From an uncultured Roseiarcus sp. (GTDB taxonomy: Bacteria; Pseudomonadota; Alphaproteobacteria; Rhizobiales; Beijerinckiaceae), in NCBI GenBank assembly GCA_945957375.1, contig CAMFKX010000024.1, forward strand, positions 1-32,635: a DNA stretch of 32,635 nt, read 5' to 3'. Positions 24,921 to 31,448 of the stretch are shown here, piece after piece. Below the pieces are notes generated by a model that had not been told where the DNA came from, did no database searches, and worked only from the letters and a program-made list of their open reading frames with translations. The translations under genes were made by a program, and so were the position numbers. Numbering within the stretch: the stretch's first letter is position 1; each line of letters begins with the position of its first letter.

Positions 24921-25796
24921 TCAAGCGGGGTTGAAACGGACCGCCGCGCCGGTCGAGGCGGGCGGTTTCGCGCCGCCGGCGAGGCGGCCGATGGCGACGT
25001 CGGCGTGAGCGCCGGCGAGAACCATGCGGAAGGCGGCGTCGTCGCCGCCCGGCGAAAGGTTGTGATCGGCGCGGAACGCACGCACTGCGGCGAGCGTCAT
25101 CGGACCTTCGTCGCCGTCGGCGCCGGCCGGGCCGCAGGAATAGCCGAGCGCGATCAGCGCGCGCTGGACGTCGGTGGTCGACGCGATCGCGGGCGTCGCG
25201 GCCGCCGGCGTCGCCGCGGCGACCATCGCGCGGCGCGGCTCGCCCCAACCTTCGAGGACCGCGTCGACCCGCTGAACGATGTCGGCCTTCGACACCCGCG
25301 AGCCGGGACAGGCGTGGCGGTCGCGCGCGCATTCGCGGTGGAAGCGCAGCACCCGGGCGATATCCCAGCCGAATTTTTCGCAGAGCGTCGCGAGCACAGT
25401 GACGGCGTTGTCGCGCACCTTCGCGCCCGGCCCCCAGCCGAATTCGTCGCCGCCGGTCTCGAAATTGCCGACCATCTCGACGGCGAAGGTTTCGTGATTC
25501 CAGCACGACACCGACACGCCGTCCTGCTCCGGATCACAGAGCATCCAGATGTAGTCGGGGCAGCAGACGACATGCGGGCCGGCGTGCCAGCCGAGGCCGC
25601 GGTAATAGTTGTTGAGGGCGCCGCCCCAGCGCTCCTGCGCCGTCGCCCCCATCGCCATCCACTGGGCGAGCGAGGGCACGCCGGTGTTGTGCAGGGTGAT
25701 CGAGGCGGGCTTCCAGCCCTTGGCGTACTTCAGCCCCGAGACCGCGATGCGGAATTCAGCGGCGGTGAAGTGCGTCGGGTGGGTGCAGAACGGCAT
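24921..25796 (-). CDS. Endolysin: N-acetylmuramoyl-L-alanine amidase with peptidoglycan-binding domain
   Basis: This 291-aa modular lysin cleaves the amide bond between N-acetylmuramic acid and the peptide. The N-terminal amidase_2 (PGRP/T7-lysozyme-type) domain shows zinc-ligand candidates His36 in LHNT and His161/Cys163 in DRHACPG, plus the WHAGPH strand near residue 70. An Ala/Pro linker leads to a C-terminal PG_binding_1-like domain at about 207-252 (DVQRALIALGYSCGPAGADG). There is no signal peptide, so it would need the holin-like protein encoded next. The start at 25796 was chosen because the longer open frame runs through mor. It is the first gene after the putative Mor promoter. Confidence 0.9.
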   Translation of the reverse strand: MPFCTHPTHFTAAEFRIAVSGLKYAKGWKPASITLHNTGVPSLAQWMAMGATAQERWGGALNNYYRGLGWHAGPHVVCCPDYIWMLCDPEQDGVSVSCWNHETFAVEMVGNFETGGDEFGWGPGAKVRDNAVTVLATLCEKFGWDIARVLRFHRECARDRHACPGSRVSKADIVQRVDAVLEGWGEPRRAMVAAATPAAATPAIASTTDVQRALIALGYSCGPAGADGDEGPMTLAAVRAFRADHNLSPGGDDAAFRMVLAGAHADVAIGRLAGGAKPPASTGAAVRFNPA

Positions 25797-25800
25797 CGTC

Positions 25801-25818
25801 GGCTCCAGGAACGGAGCC
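25801..25818 (-). promoter_or_regulatory. Hairpin covering the endolysin ribosome-binding site
   Basis: A 6-bp inverted repeat (GGCTCC/GGAGCC, 6-nt loop) ends 4 nt before the endolysin ATG. The GGAG inside its 3' arm is the apparent Shine-Dalgarno sequence, so the stem could reduce endolysin translation. This is visible base pairing; a regulatory effect is inferred. Confidence 0.35.
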
Positions 25819-25864
25819 AACGGTAAATTCGGGACGATCCCGGATTGAGAGTGCGAACTCGCAC
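25813..25864 (-). promoter_or_regulatory. Candidate Mor-dependent promoter (Pm/late)
   Basis: In the 100-nt gap after mor, a perfect inverted repeat GTGCGA-AC-TCGCAC lies at 25851-25864. Reading leftward, a possible -10 hexamer TACCGT lies at 25825-25820, which would put the start near 25813. That places the dyad centre about 44 bp upstream of the start, close to the position Mu Mor uses. No good -35 hexamer is visible, as expected for an activator-dependent promoter. The start point is inferred. Confidence 0.4.
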
Positions 25865-25896
25865 CGCTGCGCCGGCGGGCGCGAGAAGCGGCGACC

Positions 25897-26295
25897 TTAC
25901 CGTCCCTTGAGCGGAGTGAAAAGATCGGGCCGCTCGTCGTCGGTCTCGCGCATGCGCGCCTTGTGCCAGAACATGTGGCGGCGCGAGCTGCGGAAGCGGG
26001 CGGCGACGGCGTTGGCCGACTCGCCGTCGGCGAGCGCCTTGCGGATGGCGCGGACCCGTTCCTTCTGGCCGCCGACCGGGTTGGTCGGCAGGTCGATCGC
26101 CTCGCCGCCGTACATGGCGACCAGCGCGGCCGCGCCCTTCTCGCCCATAGCTTCGACCAGCCACGGCGCGATCCGGGCGTCGAGCGGCACGTAGATGCGC
26201 TGGCCGCCCTTCGCCCGCGCAAGCCCGAGCACGGCGTCGAGGCCCGCCTCGGCGGCGATCTCGGCGTAGAGCCTGGGCAGCCAGGACAGGCTCAT
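25897..26295 (-). CDS. mor: Mor family transcription activator
   Basis: At 132 aa the product matches Mu Mor (129 aa), the middle-operon activator that binds a dyad upstream of its promoter and recruits RNA polymerase. The N-terminal dimerisation region includes RIYVPLDARIAPWLVEAMGE. A YGGEAIDLPTN strand leads into the C-terminal HTH (ESANAVAARFRSSRRHMFWH). It is the last gene of the early chain. The lysis and morphogenesis genes start about 100 nt downstream behind a candidate Mor site. No second activator (C) gene follows, so Mor may drive late genes directly. Confidence 0.9.
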   Translation of the reverse strand: MSLSWLPRLYAEIAAEAGLDAVLGLARAKGGQRIYVPLDARIAPWLVEAMGEKGAAALVAMYGGEAIDLPTNPVGGQKERVRAIRKALADGESANAVAARFRSSRRHMFWHKARMRETDDERPDLFTPLKGR

Positions 26296-26531
26296 CGCGG
26301 CGCTCGGCCGCGCGGACCGCCTTCGTCGACCATGATCGTCACCACGATTCCGTCGACGACGAGATAGGCGAGACCGTCGGCGAGGATGGTGTAGCGACCG
26401 GCGCGCATGGCCTGCGCGGCCTGCGCGGCGCGGCTGAGCGAGGCGGCGAGCAGCGCCCGCACCGGCTCCGGATTGAGGCCGCCGGCGCGCTCGAGGAAGC
26501 GCAGCAGCGCGTGATCGGAGACCTGGATCAT
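26292..26531 (-). CDS. Small alpha/beta protein next to mor, DUF4258-like pattern
   Basis: The 79-aa protein starts MIQVSDHALLRFLERAGGL, has a helix region, then two strands (RYTILADGLAYLVVDGIVVT). A His-x(3)-Arg-x(2)-Glu-Arg N-terminus followed by a beta hairpin with DG recalls the DUF4258/RelE-like small-protein pattern. That is a weak match and the function is unknown. It is translationally linked (ATGA) to the methyltransferase upstream and to mor downstream. Confidence 0.65.
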   Translation of the reverse strand: MIQVSDHALLRFLERAGGLNPEPVRALLAASLSRAAQAAQAMRAGRYTILADGLAYLVVDGIVVTIMVDEGGPRGRAPR

Positions 26532-27304
26532 GCGAACATCTCCGCCTGCCGGGCGCCGCTCTTCTTCAGCTTCGAGGGCGGGATCCAGCCCGGCACGCAA
26601 CGGCGCGCGAGGATGCGGTCCTCGGGCCGGGTCAGTTCGGCGCGGCAGGGCGGGATCAGGGTGACGTGTAGGGCGCGCGGGCTCCTGAATTGCCAGTCCG
26701 TTTCGCCGAGCTGCGAATAGCGCATCCAGAGAAACCAGGCGTACAGGGTGGCGGTCGAGCCTTCGAGATCGAAGCCGCCCTCGCACATCGGCACGCGCTC
26801 GACGAAGGGGGCGATCAGCGTCGGCCCTTTGTCCGTGAACACGGAACGGAAGCGCGTTTCGCCTTCGAGCCACTGGATCCGCAGCAGCATCGCCACGCCC
26901 TTGGTCGCGGCGATCAGCGCGTGCTCGAGCATCTTCGGCGCCTGGGAGAATGGCGGGTTGGTGATGACCCAGTCGACCTTCGGCGCGCGAAGGACCGCGC
27001 GCTCGTCCAGGAAGTCGAACGCATCGATCTCGTAGCGGCCGGCGTCGCCGCCCTCAACCGGATAGAGGAAGACGTCGCTCGCCCTCACGCTGTCGGCGGC
27101 GCCGCGCAACACGTCGGCCATGTGCCCGAGGCCAGCGCAGGGCTCCCAGACGCTGGCGCCGTCGAGGTTGATCAGGCGTTCTGTCAGCGCCCGCGTCGCC
27201 CAGGGCGGGGTCGGGAAGAATTCGAGCGCGCGCCAGGGCGGCGCGTCGGCGGGAACGGCGCGCTTGCGCGCCATGACGGCGGTCGATCCGGAGGCGACGG
27301 TCAT
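26528..27304 (-). CDS. Phage DNA (adenine-type) methyltransferase
   Basis: This 258-aa class I SAM-dependent methyltransferase shows FFPTPPWATRALTERL (about residues 29-44), the SAM-binding motif EPCAGLGHM (54-62) and catalytic motif NPPF (116-119). NPPF with this layout is typical of N6-adenine DNA methyltransferases. No partner restriction enzyme is present. As part of the phage early operon it most likely modifies phage DNA against host restriction, a role filled in Mu by the unrelated Mom system. A second in-frame Met at residue 11 is an alternative start, but the ATGA overlap favours 27304. The recognition site cannot be deduced. Confidence 0.85.
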   Translation of the reverse strand: MTVASGSTAVMARKRAVPADAPPWRALEFFPTPPWATRALTERLINLDGASVWEPCAGLGHMADVLRGAADSVRASDVFLYPVEGGDAGRYEIDAFDFLDERAVLRAPKVDWVITNPPFSQAPKMLEHALIAATKGVAMLLRIQWLEGETRFRSVFTDKGPTLIAPFVERVPMCEGGFDLEGSTATLYAWFLWMRYSQLGETDWQFRSPRALHVTLIPPCRAELTRPEDRILARRCVPGWIPPSKLKKSGARQAEMFA

Positions 27305-27543
27305 TCGGAGTCCCTTTCCACTTCAGCGAAAAAATCGGGGGGCAGCCGGTCGCGCCAGGCTTCGACGATGCGCAGCGCGCGCTCGGCCGCGCGGAGCGCG
27401 GGCAGCTTCGATCGGATCGCGACGACGTCGAACGGGTTGCGCTTGACGTGCTGCATCAGGATCGCGCGTTCGAGTGTGTCGGCGTGTTCGCTCACCTGGC
27501 GGCCCTGCATGCCGAGGTGGTCGATGATGTCGCGCAGCCTCAT
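27301..27543 (-). CDS. Hypothetical early protein, 80 aa
   Basis: The 80-aa protein begins MRLRDIIDHLGMQGRQVSEH and ends FFAEVERDSE. It looks helical and soluble. A central segment (NPFDVVAIRSKLPALRAAER) suggests a small helical bundle, but no family is recognised. It is joined to both neighbours by ATGA overlaps, so it belongs to the same early transcript as the methyltransferase that follows. Confidence 0.65.
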   Translation of the reverse strand: MRLRDIIDHLGMQGRQVSEHADTLERAILMQHVKRNPFDVVAIRSKLPALRAAERALRIVEAWRDRLPPDFFAEVERDSE

Positions 27544-27848
27544 CGGCCGCTCCTGCGCAGGCGCTCGGCCATCCGGTGCGCGCGGGCGAAGCTGCGGGCG
27601 GCGGAGACGCTCGCGCGCCGCAGCGCCTTCGCCCGTTCAAAGGCCTCTTGAAACTCGGGGGCGCCGAGCGCCGCCCGGGCCGCGATCGCCGCCTCGCGGC
27701 TCGCGGCCGCGAGAATGTCGGCGTGGCGCTTCTTCAGCGCCGCCCGTCCGGCCGCGATCTCGGCCTCGATCCGGGCGCGTTCGGCCGGCGGAAAGCCCGC
27801 CGCGATGCGCTCGAGCGCCTCGCGCGACAGTCCGCCGGCCGGGCTCAT
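27540..27848 (-). CDS. Hypothetical Arg/Ala-rich helical protein, 102 aa
   Basis: The product is almost entirely predicted alpha helix, rich in Arg, Ala and Glu (EALERIAAGFPPAERARIEA, then AGRAALKKRHADILAAA), with a basic C-terminus (AHRMAERLRRSGR). It could be a coiled-coil or nucleic-acid-associated protein; I recognise no family. It starts at an ATGA overlap and ends at an ATGA overlap. Composition bias means low-complexity similarity could mislead homology searches. Confidence 0.6.
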   Translation of the reverse strand: MSPAGGLSREALERIAAGFPPAERARIEAEIAAGRAALKKRHADILAAASREAAIAARAALGAPEFQEAFERAKALRRASVSAARSFARAHRMAERLRRSGR

Positions 27849-28066
27849 GCGGCGCTCCGTTCGCGGCGGGCGAGCGCCGCTCCGGCGACCTGCGCGGCGC
27901 GCACGAGCCTGTCGTAGCTCTGGTCGTACATCGTGAAGGGGCGGCCTTCGCGCGTGCGGACCGAGGCGCGGAACAGCCGCGCGCTGCGCAGCCACGCCGT
28001 CTCGATCGTGTAGCCCTCGGCCTCGATCACGCCGCGGCCGGTGCGGGCGGGAGCGGGCGCGGTCAC
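27845..28066 (-). CDS. Hypothetical protein, 73 aa
   Basis: This small basic protein reads VIEAEGYTIETAWLRSARLF in its central part and ends in an Arg/Ala-rich helix. The start is a GTG in a GTGA overlap with the upstream stop, supported by the unbroken chain of overlapping genes. No family is recognised. Its stop overlaps the next ATG (ATGA). Confidence 0.55.
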   Translation of the reverse strand: MTAPAPARTGRGVIEAEGYTIETAWLRSARLFRASVRTREGRPFTMYDQSYDRLVRAAQVAGAALARRERSAA

Positions 28067-28419
28067 AGGTGCCCCCCGCGCCTCAGGTTCGCGACCGCCA
28101 TCGCCGCGACCGCGTTGGTCATGTCGCATTCGTCGGCGATCGCGGTGATGTCGACCGTCCCGAGCCGCTTCGCCGCCTCGAGCACCCGCGCCGACGGCGA
28201 GCCCGGCTTCGGCGGCTTCGAGAAGTCCTTCGCCTTGCGCTCGGGACGCGCGATGACGACGTCGGGCTCCTGCTCGGTGAAGAGCACGAGGTTCGGCCAC
28301 ATCATCCGCGCGGCGCCCTCGACCAGTTCGAGGGCCGGACCGACGTCTTCGACCTTGTCGAGGATCAGCTCGATCGTCACCCGCTCCGGCGCGTTGCCGG
28401 CTTCCACGGTCGCTTTCAT
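28063..28419 (-). CDS. Hypothetical early protein with C-terminal HTH
   Basis: This 118-aa product has an N-terminal alpha/beta segment (ERVTIELILDKVEDVGPALE). A basic linker (ERKAKDFSKPPKPGSPS) follows, then a C-terminal winged-helix-like region (VLEAAKRLGTVDITAIADEC, then MTNAVAAMAVANLRRGGHL). I do not recognise the family. It begins at an ATGA overlap with gemA and ends in a GTGA overlap with the next gene. A DNA-binding role is an inference from the HTH pattern alone. Confidence 0.65.
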   Translation of the reverse strand: MKATVEAGNAPERVTIELILDKVEDVGPALELVEGAARMMWPNLVLFTEQEPDVVIARPERKAKDFSKPPKPGSPSARVLEAAKRLGTVDITAIADECDMTNAVAAMAVANLRRGGHL

Positions 28420-29072
28420 GCCGCCCTCCGCTTCTTCGCGCCGTCGCGCAGCCGGCCGCCGAGGAACTCGATCAGCCGGTCCCAGTGGTATTCGCCGTAG
28501 TCGGCGAAGGCGGCGGGCAGGCCGCGCTGCGCCCCGGCGATCATCGCGTCCACGCGCGTCATCGCGAGCTTCGCGAACAGCGCCTCGGCGACCGCCGCCT
28601 TGCGCAGCCAGCCGATCTCGCGCACCTGGCGCCGGGCGTCGGCTTCGCTCGGCCAGACGACGCCGCCGTCGCGCGCGATCCAGGCCTTCATGCCCTCGAT
28701 CGCCTTGGCCGCCAGATCCGCGTCGGCGAGGAAGCGCAGGTGGTCGACGCCGGTCTGGCGCTGGACGAAGGCGATCAGCGCCGCGTCGTCGCGCGACCGG
28801 GCGAGGCCGAGATGCCAGGCGCTGATCCACAGCGCCCGCAGCACCGGCGCATATTTGCCGGACGCCGTGCGCCCGACCTTGCGCCCCGCCGTGGCCGGCG
28901 CGCCGGTGACCCGGCGCAGCTCGTCGATCAGCTGGGCGGCTTCCCAATCGGTGAGGTCGGCGGAGCTGCGCTTGCCGAAGCGCGCCTCGAGCAGCGCGCG
29001 ATATTCCTGATTGTCCATCTGGCCCGCCTTGCGCATGGCGTGGATGGCGCGGGTCTGGCCGGCGGTCGTCAT
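28416..29072 (-). CDS. GemA/gp16 regulatory protein
   Basis: This 218-aa protein belongs to the Mu gp16 family (GemA). In Mu, GemA influences host gene expression and decatenation through effects on DNA gyrase. The N-terminus (AIHAMRKAGQMDNQEYRAL) and the following DLTDWEAAQLIDELRR are typical of the family. The C-terminal part (WLRKAAVAEALFAKL, YHWDRLIEFL) adds a helical region. The start is at the ATGA overlap with gam; the longer upstream frame is a shadow. Its stop overlaps the next start as ATGA. Confidence 0.85.
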   Translation of the reverse strand: MTTAGQTRAIHAMRKAGQMDNQEYRALLEARFGKRSSADLTDWEAAQLIDELRRVTGAPATAGRKVGRTASGKYAPVLRALWISAWHLGLARSRDDAALIAFVQRQTGVDHLRFLADADLAAKAIEGMKAWIARDGGVVWPSEADARRQVREIGWLRKAAVAEALFAKLAMTRVDAMIAGAQRGLPAAFADYGEYHWDRLIEFLGGRLRDGAKKRRAA

Positions 29073-29593
29073 GCCGCGCCTCCCTCGATCTGCGCCTCGA
29101 ACGGTTCGACCGAGAACGTCTCGCCGGCCGAGCCGATCGACACGCCGGGCACGAGGCGGGCCTTGTCCGGCTCGCGCAGCATCGCCTCCTTGTCGATCTC
29201 CTCGCGGGTGCGGAGGAACGGCAGGCCGAGCGTCTTGATCGCGGCGATGACGACCTCGAGGTTGCGGATCGTCACTTTCGACGGGTTCAAACGCCATTCG
29301 ATCCGCCCCGTGCCGAGGTCGGCGAACTTGCGCTTGCCCTCCTCGGTCAGCGCGGCGCGGTTCGCCTCGCACCAGGTCTTGAGGCCGGCCGTCATCGCCT
29401 CGATCGACCGCGTGACCGGGCCGGCCCGGAGTTCGAACTGCTCCTTGATCCGCGCCAGCTCGTCGTTCATGTCGGCTTCCAGCCGCGCGACCTCGCGGCT
29501 CCTCTCGCCGATGATCCGGACATAGGCCGCGGCCTCGTCGCGGCTCTGCGGCGCGTCGATCGCGGCCGCGGGTTTCGTCTTCACTTTCGCCAT
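29069..29593 (-). CDS. gam: Host-nuclease inhibitor Gam
   Basis: The protein is 174 aa, the same length as Mu Gam. Mu Gam is a Ku-like dimer that coats double-stranded DNA ends and blocks exonucleases such as RecBCD. The N-terminal half is a long coiled coil (SREVARLEADMNDELARIKE, GPVTRSIEAM), followed by the characteristic RIEWRLNPSKVTIRN strand region and the EIDKEAMLREP segment near residue 140. The ATG at 29593 follows the previous stop by 5 nt. The TGA overlaps the gemA start as ATGA. Gam directly followed by gp16/GemA is a typical early-region pairing of Mu-like phages. Confidence 0.95.
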   Translation of the reverse strand: MAKVKTKPAAAIDAPQSRDEAAAYVRIIGERSREVARLEADMNDELARIKEQFELRAGPVTRSIEAMTAGLKTWCEANRAALTEEGKRKFADLGTGRIEWRLNPSKVTIRNLEVVIAAIKTLGLPFLRTREEIDKEAMLREPDKARLVPGVSIGSAGETFSVEPFEAQIEGGAA

Positions 29594-29598
29594 GGGGT

Positions 29599-30189
29599 TC
29601 AGGCTCCGACCAGTTGCTGCAGGGTTTTCAGGGCGGCGTCGCGCGCCCGCGCCGCCGGGTGTTCGTTGACGGTGAATTTGGCGTCGGCGGCGAGCCGCTC
29701 GGCGGCGGCCAGGCGCTCGGCGGCGCTCTCGACCTCGGTGGCGCGCGCCCGGGCGCCGGCGAGCGCGATCAGCGCCGCGCCGACCGCCATGAGATCGGCG
29801 ACGCCGACGCTCATCGCCTCGCGCTTCGAGCGCACGAGCCGCCGCGCGATCGCGAACGGATCGGCCGACGCGGGCAGGCGCAGGCCGATCCGTTGCGACA
29901 GCGCGGCGAGCGTCCGGACCTCGACCTCGATCGCGAGCAGCCGCTCGTCGAGATCGCGGCCGTCGTTGAGCCGCGCGGCGACGCTTTCGATCGCCGCCTC
30001 GGCGTCGGCGCCCGGGAGCCCGACGGCGAGGCCGATCGCCTCCGGCTCGCAGGCGGTGAGGCCGCGCGCGAGCCAGCAGAACGCCGCGCGCGCCTCCCCC
30101 GCTATGGGGTTTTCCGGGTTGCGCAGCGCGTCCGGCGCGACGCCATAGGCGCGGGCGGTGACCTCGAGGATGGTCGCAAAGGCGATCAC
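29599..30189 (-). CDS. DnaA domain-IV-like protein
   Basis: This 196-aa protein has an N-terminal half (about residues 5-90) that follows the helix pattern of the DNA-binding domain IV of the replication initiator DnaA. An initial helix (ILEVTARAYGVAPDALRN) is followed by ARAAFCWLARGLT, then PEAIGLAVGLPGADAEAAI where DnaA has its IG-FGGRDHTTV signature. The signature residues that contact DnaA boxes are not conserved, so specificity must differ or be lost. The C-terminal half is Ala/Arg-rich helix. The start is GTG in a GTGA overlap with the upstream stop; no ATG gives a better N-terminus. It sits just upstream of gam in the early operon. The domain call is pattern-based, without a profile search. 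Confidence 0.6.
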   Translation of the reverse strand: MIAFATILEVTARAYGVAPDALRNPENPIAGEARAAFCWLARGLTACEPEAIGLAVGLPGADAEAAIESVAARLNDGRDLDERLLAIEVEVRTLAALSQRIGLRLPASADPFAIARRLVRSKREAMSVGVADLMAVGAALIALAGARARATEVESAAERLAAAERLAADAKFTVNEHPAARARDAALKTLQQLVGA

Positions 30190-30494
30190 CGGCGCGCCCC
30201 CGGAAAGGCGAGGACGTTCGATCCGCGCGCCGCGACCCGGTCGGCGTAGGCGCGCAGCATCGCCTCCTCCTCCGGGGTCGGATCGCGCGCGGGGCCGATC
30301 TCGACCACGACGTCCGCCGCCGGATAGGCCGCCTCCCGCGCGAGGCTCTCGAGCACCTTGGCCTGCGCCTCGAACGAGGCGAACAGCGCGCCCATCATTT
30401 CGACCGCCTCGACGCGCAGCGTCAGGCCGTCCACGCCGTATTTGGTCCACTCCGCGCGGAACGCCGCGATCTGGTCCGAGAGCGCGTCAGACAT
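30186..30494 (-). CDS. Hypothetical early protein, 102 aa
   Basis: This small acidic, mostly helical protein starts MSDALSDQIAAF and ends VLAFPGARR. I do not recognise a family. It contains a likely amphipathic helix around residues 30-60 (VEAVEMMGALFASFEAQAKV) and an acidic PTPEEEAMLRAY segment. The ATG lies 8 nt inside the end of the preceding HTH gene, and its own TGA overlaps the next GTG start (GTGA). It is therefore embedded in the coupled early operon. A longer open frame upstream is only a shadow of the HTH gene. Confidence 0.65.
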   Translation of the reverse strand: MSDALSDQIAAFRAEWTKYGVDGLTLRVEAVEMMGALFASFEAQAKVLESLAREAAYPAADVVVEIGPARDPTPEEEAMLRAYADRVAARGSNVLAFPGARR

Positions 30495-30864
30495 CGCCGC
30501 CTCCTTTGAGCCGGGAGTTCGGACAGCCGCCGCGGCAGGCGCGATAGAGCTTCGCCCGGTTGGCCGAGGTGCCGAAGAATTTCCGCCCCTGTTCGGTCTC
30601 GCAGCGGTCGCGCTCGATTTCGCCGAGCACCGGGCACTCGACCTGTTCGCCCATGAAGGCGCCCCGGATCTTCGCCTCGACCTTCGGCAGCGAGCCGCGG
30701 TACTGGCGGCGCAGCACCCCGGACACCACGGCGACCGAATAGCCGAGCCGCTTGGCCACATCGGTCGCGGAGCTGCGCCCGCATTCCTCGGCGAGCCTCA
30801 CCACCCAGTCCGGAGGATCGCCCCAGCCGGCGCGGGCGTTGGCGAGAAAATCGACGTCGCTCAT
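30487..30864 (-). CDS. HTH protein with four-cysteine C-terminal motif
   Basis: The product is 125 aa. Residues about 15-55 contain a helix-turn-helix (SSATDVAKRLGYSVAVVSGV). The second half carries ECPVLGEI, RDRCE and YRACRGGC, giving four cysteines that could bind zinc. The CPVLGEI...RDRC pattern recurs, as far as I recall, in small regulators of B3/D3112-like and other Mu-like phages. The start is an ATGA overlap with the upstream gene, and the end overlaps the next gene by 8 nt. It is probably a DNA-binding early regulator; the target is unknown. Confidence 0.75.
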   Translation of the reverse strand: MSDVDFLANARAGWGDPPDWVVRLAEECGRSSATDVAKRLGYSVAVVSGVLRRQYRGSLPKVEAKIRGAFMGEQVECPVLGEIERDRCETEQGRKFFGTSANRAKLYRACRGGCPNSRLKGGGDV

Positions 30865-31448
30865 CGCGTCTCCTCCTGAGCCTCGGGGAGGCCGAGCGCG
30901 ACGCCCGCGTTCGGATCCCACATGAAGGCGGCGCGATAGCGCCGGGGAGTGCGTGGTCCGGTGTTGGCCGACGGCTTCAGACGCCAGATTTTCGGCGCGC
31001 TCGAGCCGCCGCAGCGTCCGACCTGGACCAGGACGCCGGCCCGCGCGAGGCGGCCGACGTAGTCTTTGGCGGTGCGCCGGGACACGGTCAGCGCCTCGGT
31101 CGAGGCGGCCGCGGCGAGCTCGTCCACGGTGAACCGGTCGAGCGTGCGCATCGCGGTCCACATTTGCTGCGCGGCGGTCGCAGGCTCGTGGCGCACCGGC
31201 GGCCGGATCGACGGGGCGACGACGGCGTAGACCACGCCGTAGACGCCGCGCATCCGGCGCGACCCGATCGCGCGGAGATGGCCGTCGGCGACCATCGCCG
31301 TGATCCAGTTGCGCACCGCATCGCGCGAGACGCCGTTGGTGCAGCGGAGCAGGTCGCTGACCGTGAACCCGTCCGGGCCGAATTCGCAGGCGACCGTCCA
31401 GTAATGGTCGGGGCCGCGGGGCAATGCGAATTCGGGGAGCCGGACCAT
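30861..31448 (-). CDS. Winged-helix DNA-binding protein, function unknown
   Basis: This 195-aa protein appears to hold two winged-helix modules. The first, about residues 5-75, includes GFTVSDLLRCTNGVSRDAV followed by a wing (MRGVYGVVYAV). The second, about 90-150, includes RFTVDELAAAASTEALTVSR and GRLARAGVLVQVGR. This looks like a paired HTH regulator or replication accessory protein of transposable phages. The start was set at the ATG that overlaps the muB stop (TGATG); a longer open frame upstream only shadows muB. The downstream stop overlaps the next start as ATGA. An exact function cannot be read from sequence. Confidence 0.75.
   Translation of the reverse strand: MVRLPEFALPRGPDHYWTVACEFGPDGFTVSDLLRCTNGVSRDAVRNWITAMVADGHLRAIGSRRMRGVYGVVYAVVAPSIRPPVRHEPATAAQQMWTAMRTLDRFTVDELAAAASTEALTVSRRTAKDYVGRLARAGVLVQVGRCGGSSAPKIWRLKPSANTGPRTPRRYRAAFMWDPNAGVALGLPEAQEETR

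Noticed and set aside
27325-27340. C6-GA-T6 run near the end of the 80-aa gene as a frameshift site
   Set aside because: The -1 frame meets a stop within a few codons and would not join another gene; the run encodes ordinary LPPDFF residues.
28485-29525. Plus-strand 346-codon frame opposite gemA and gam
   Set aside because: No recognisable domain; the opposite strand holds two known Mu-like families with coupled starts.
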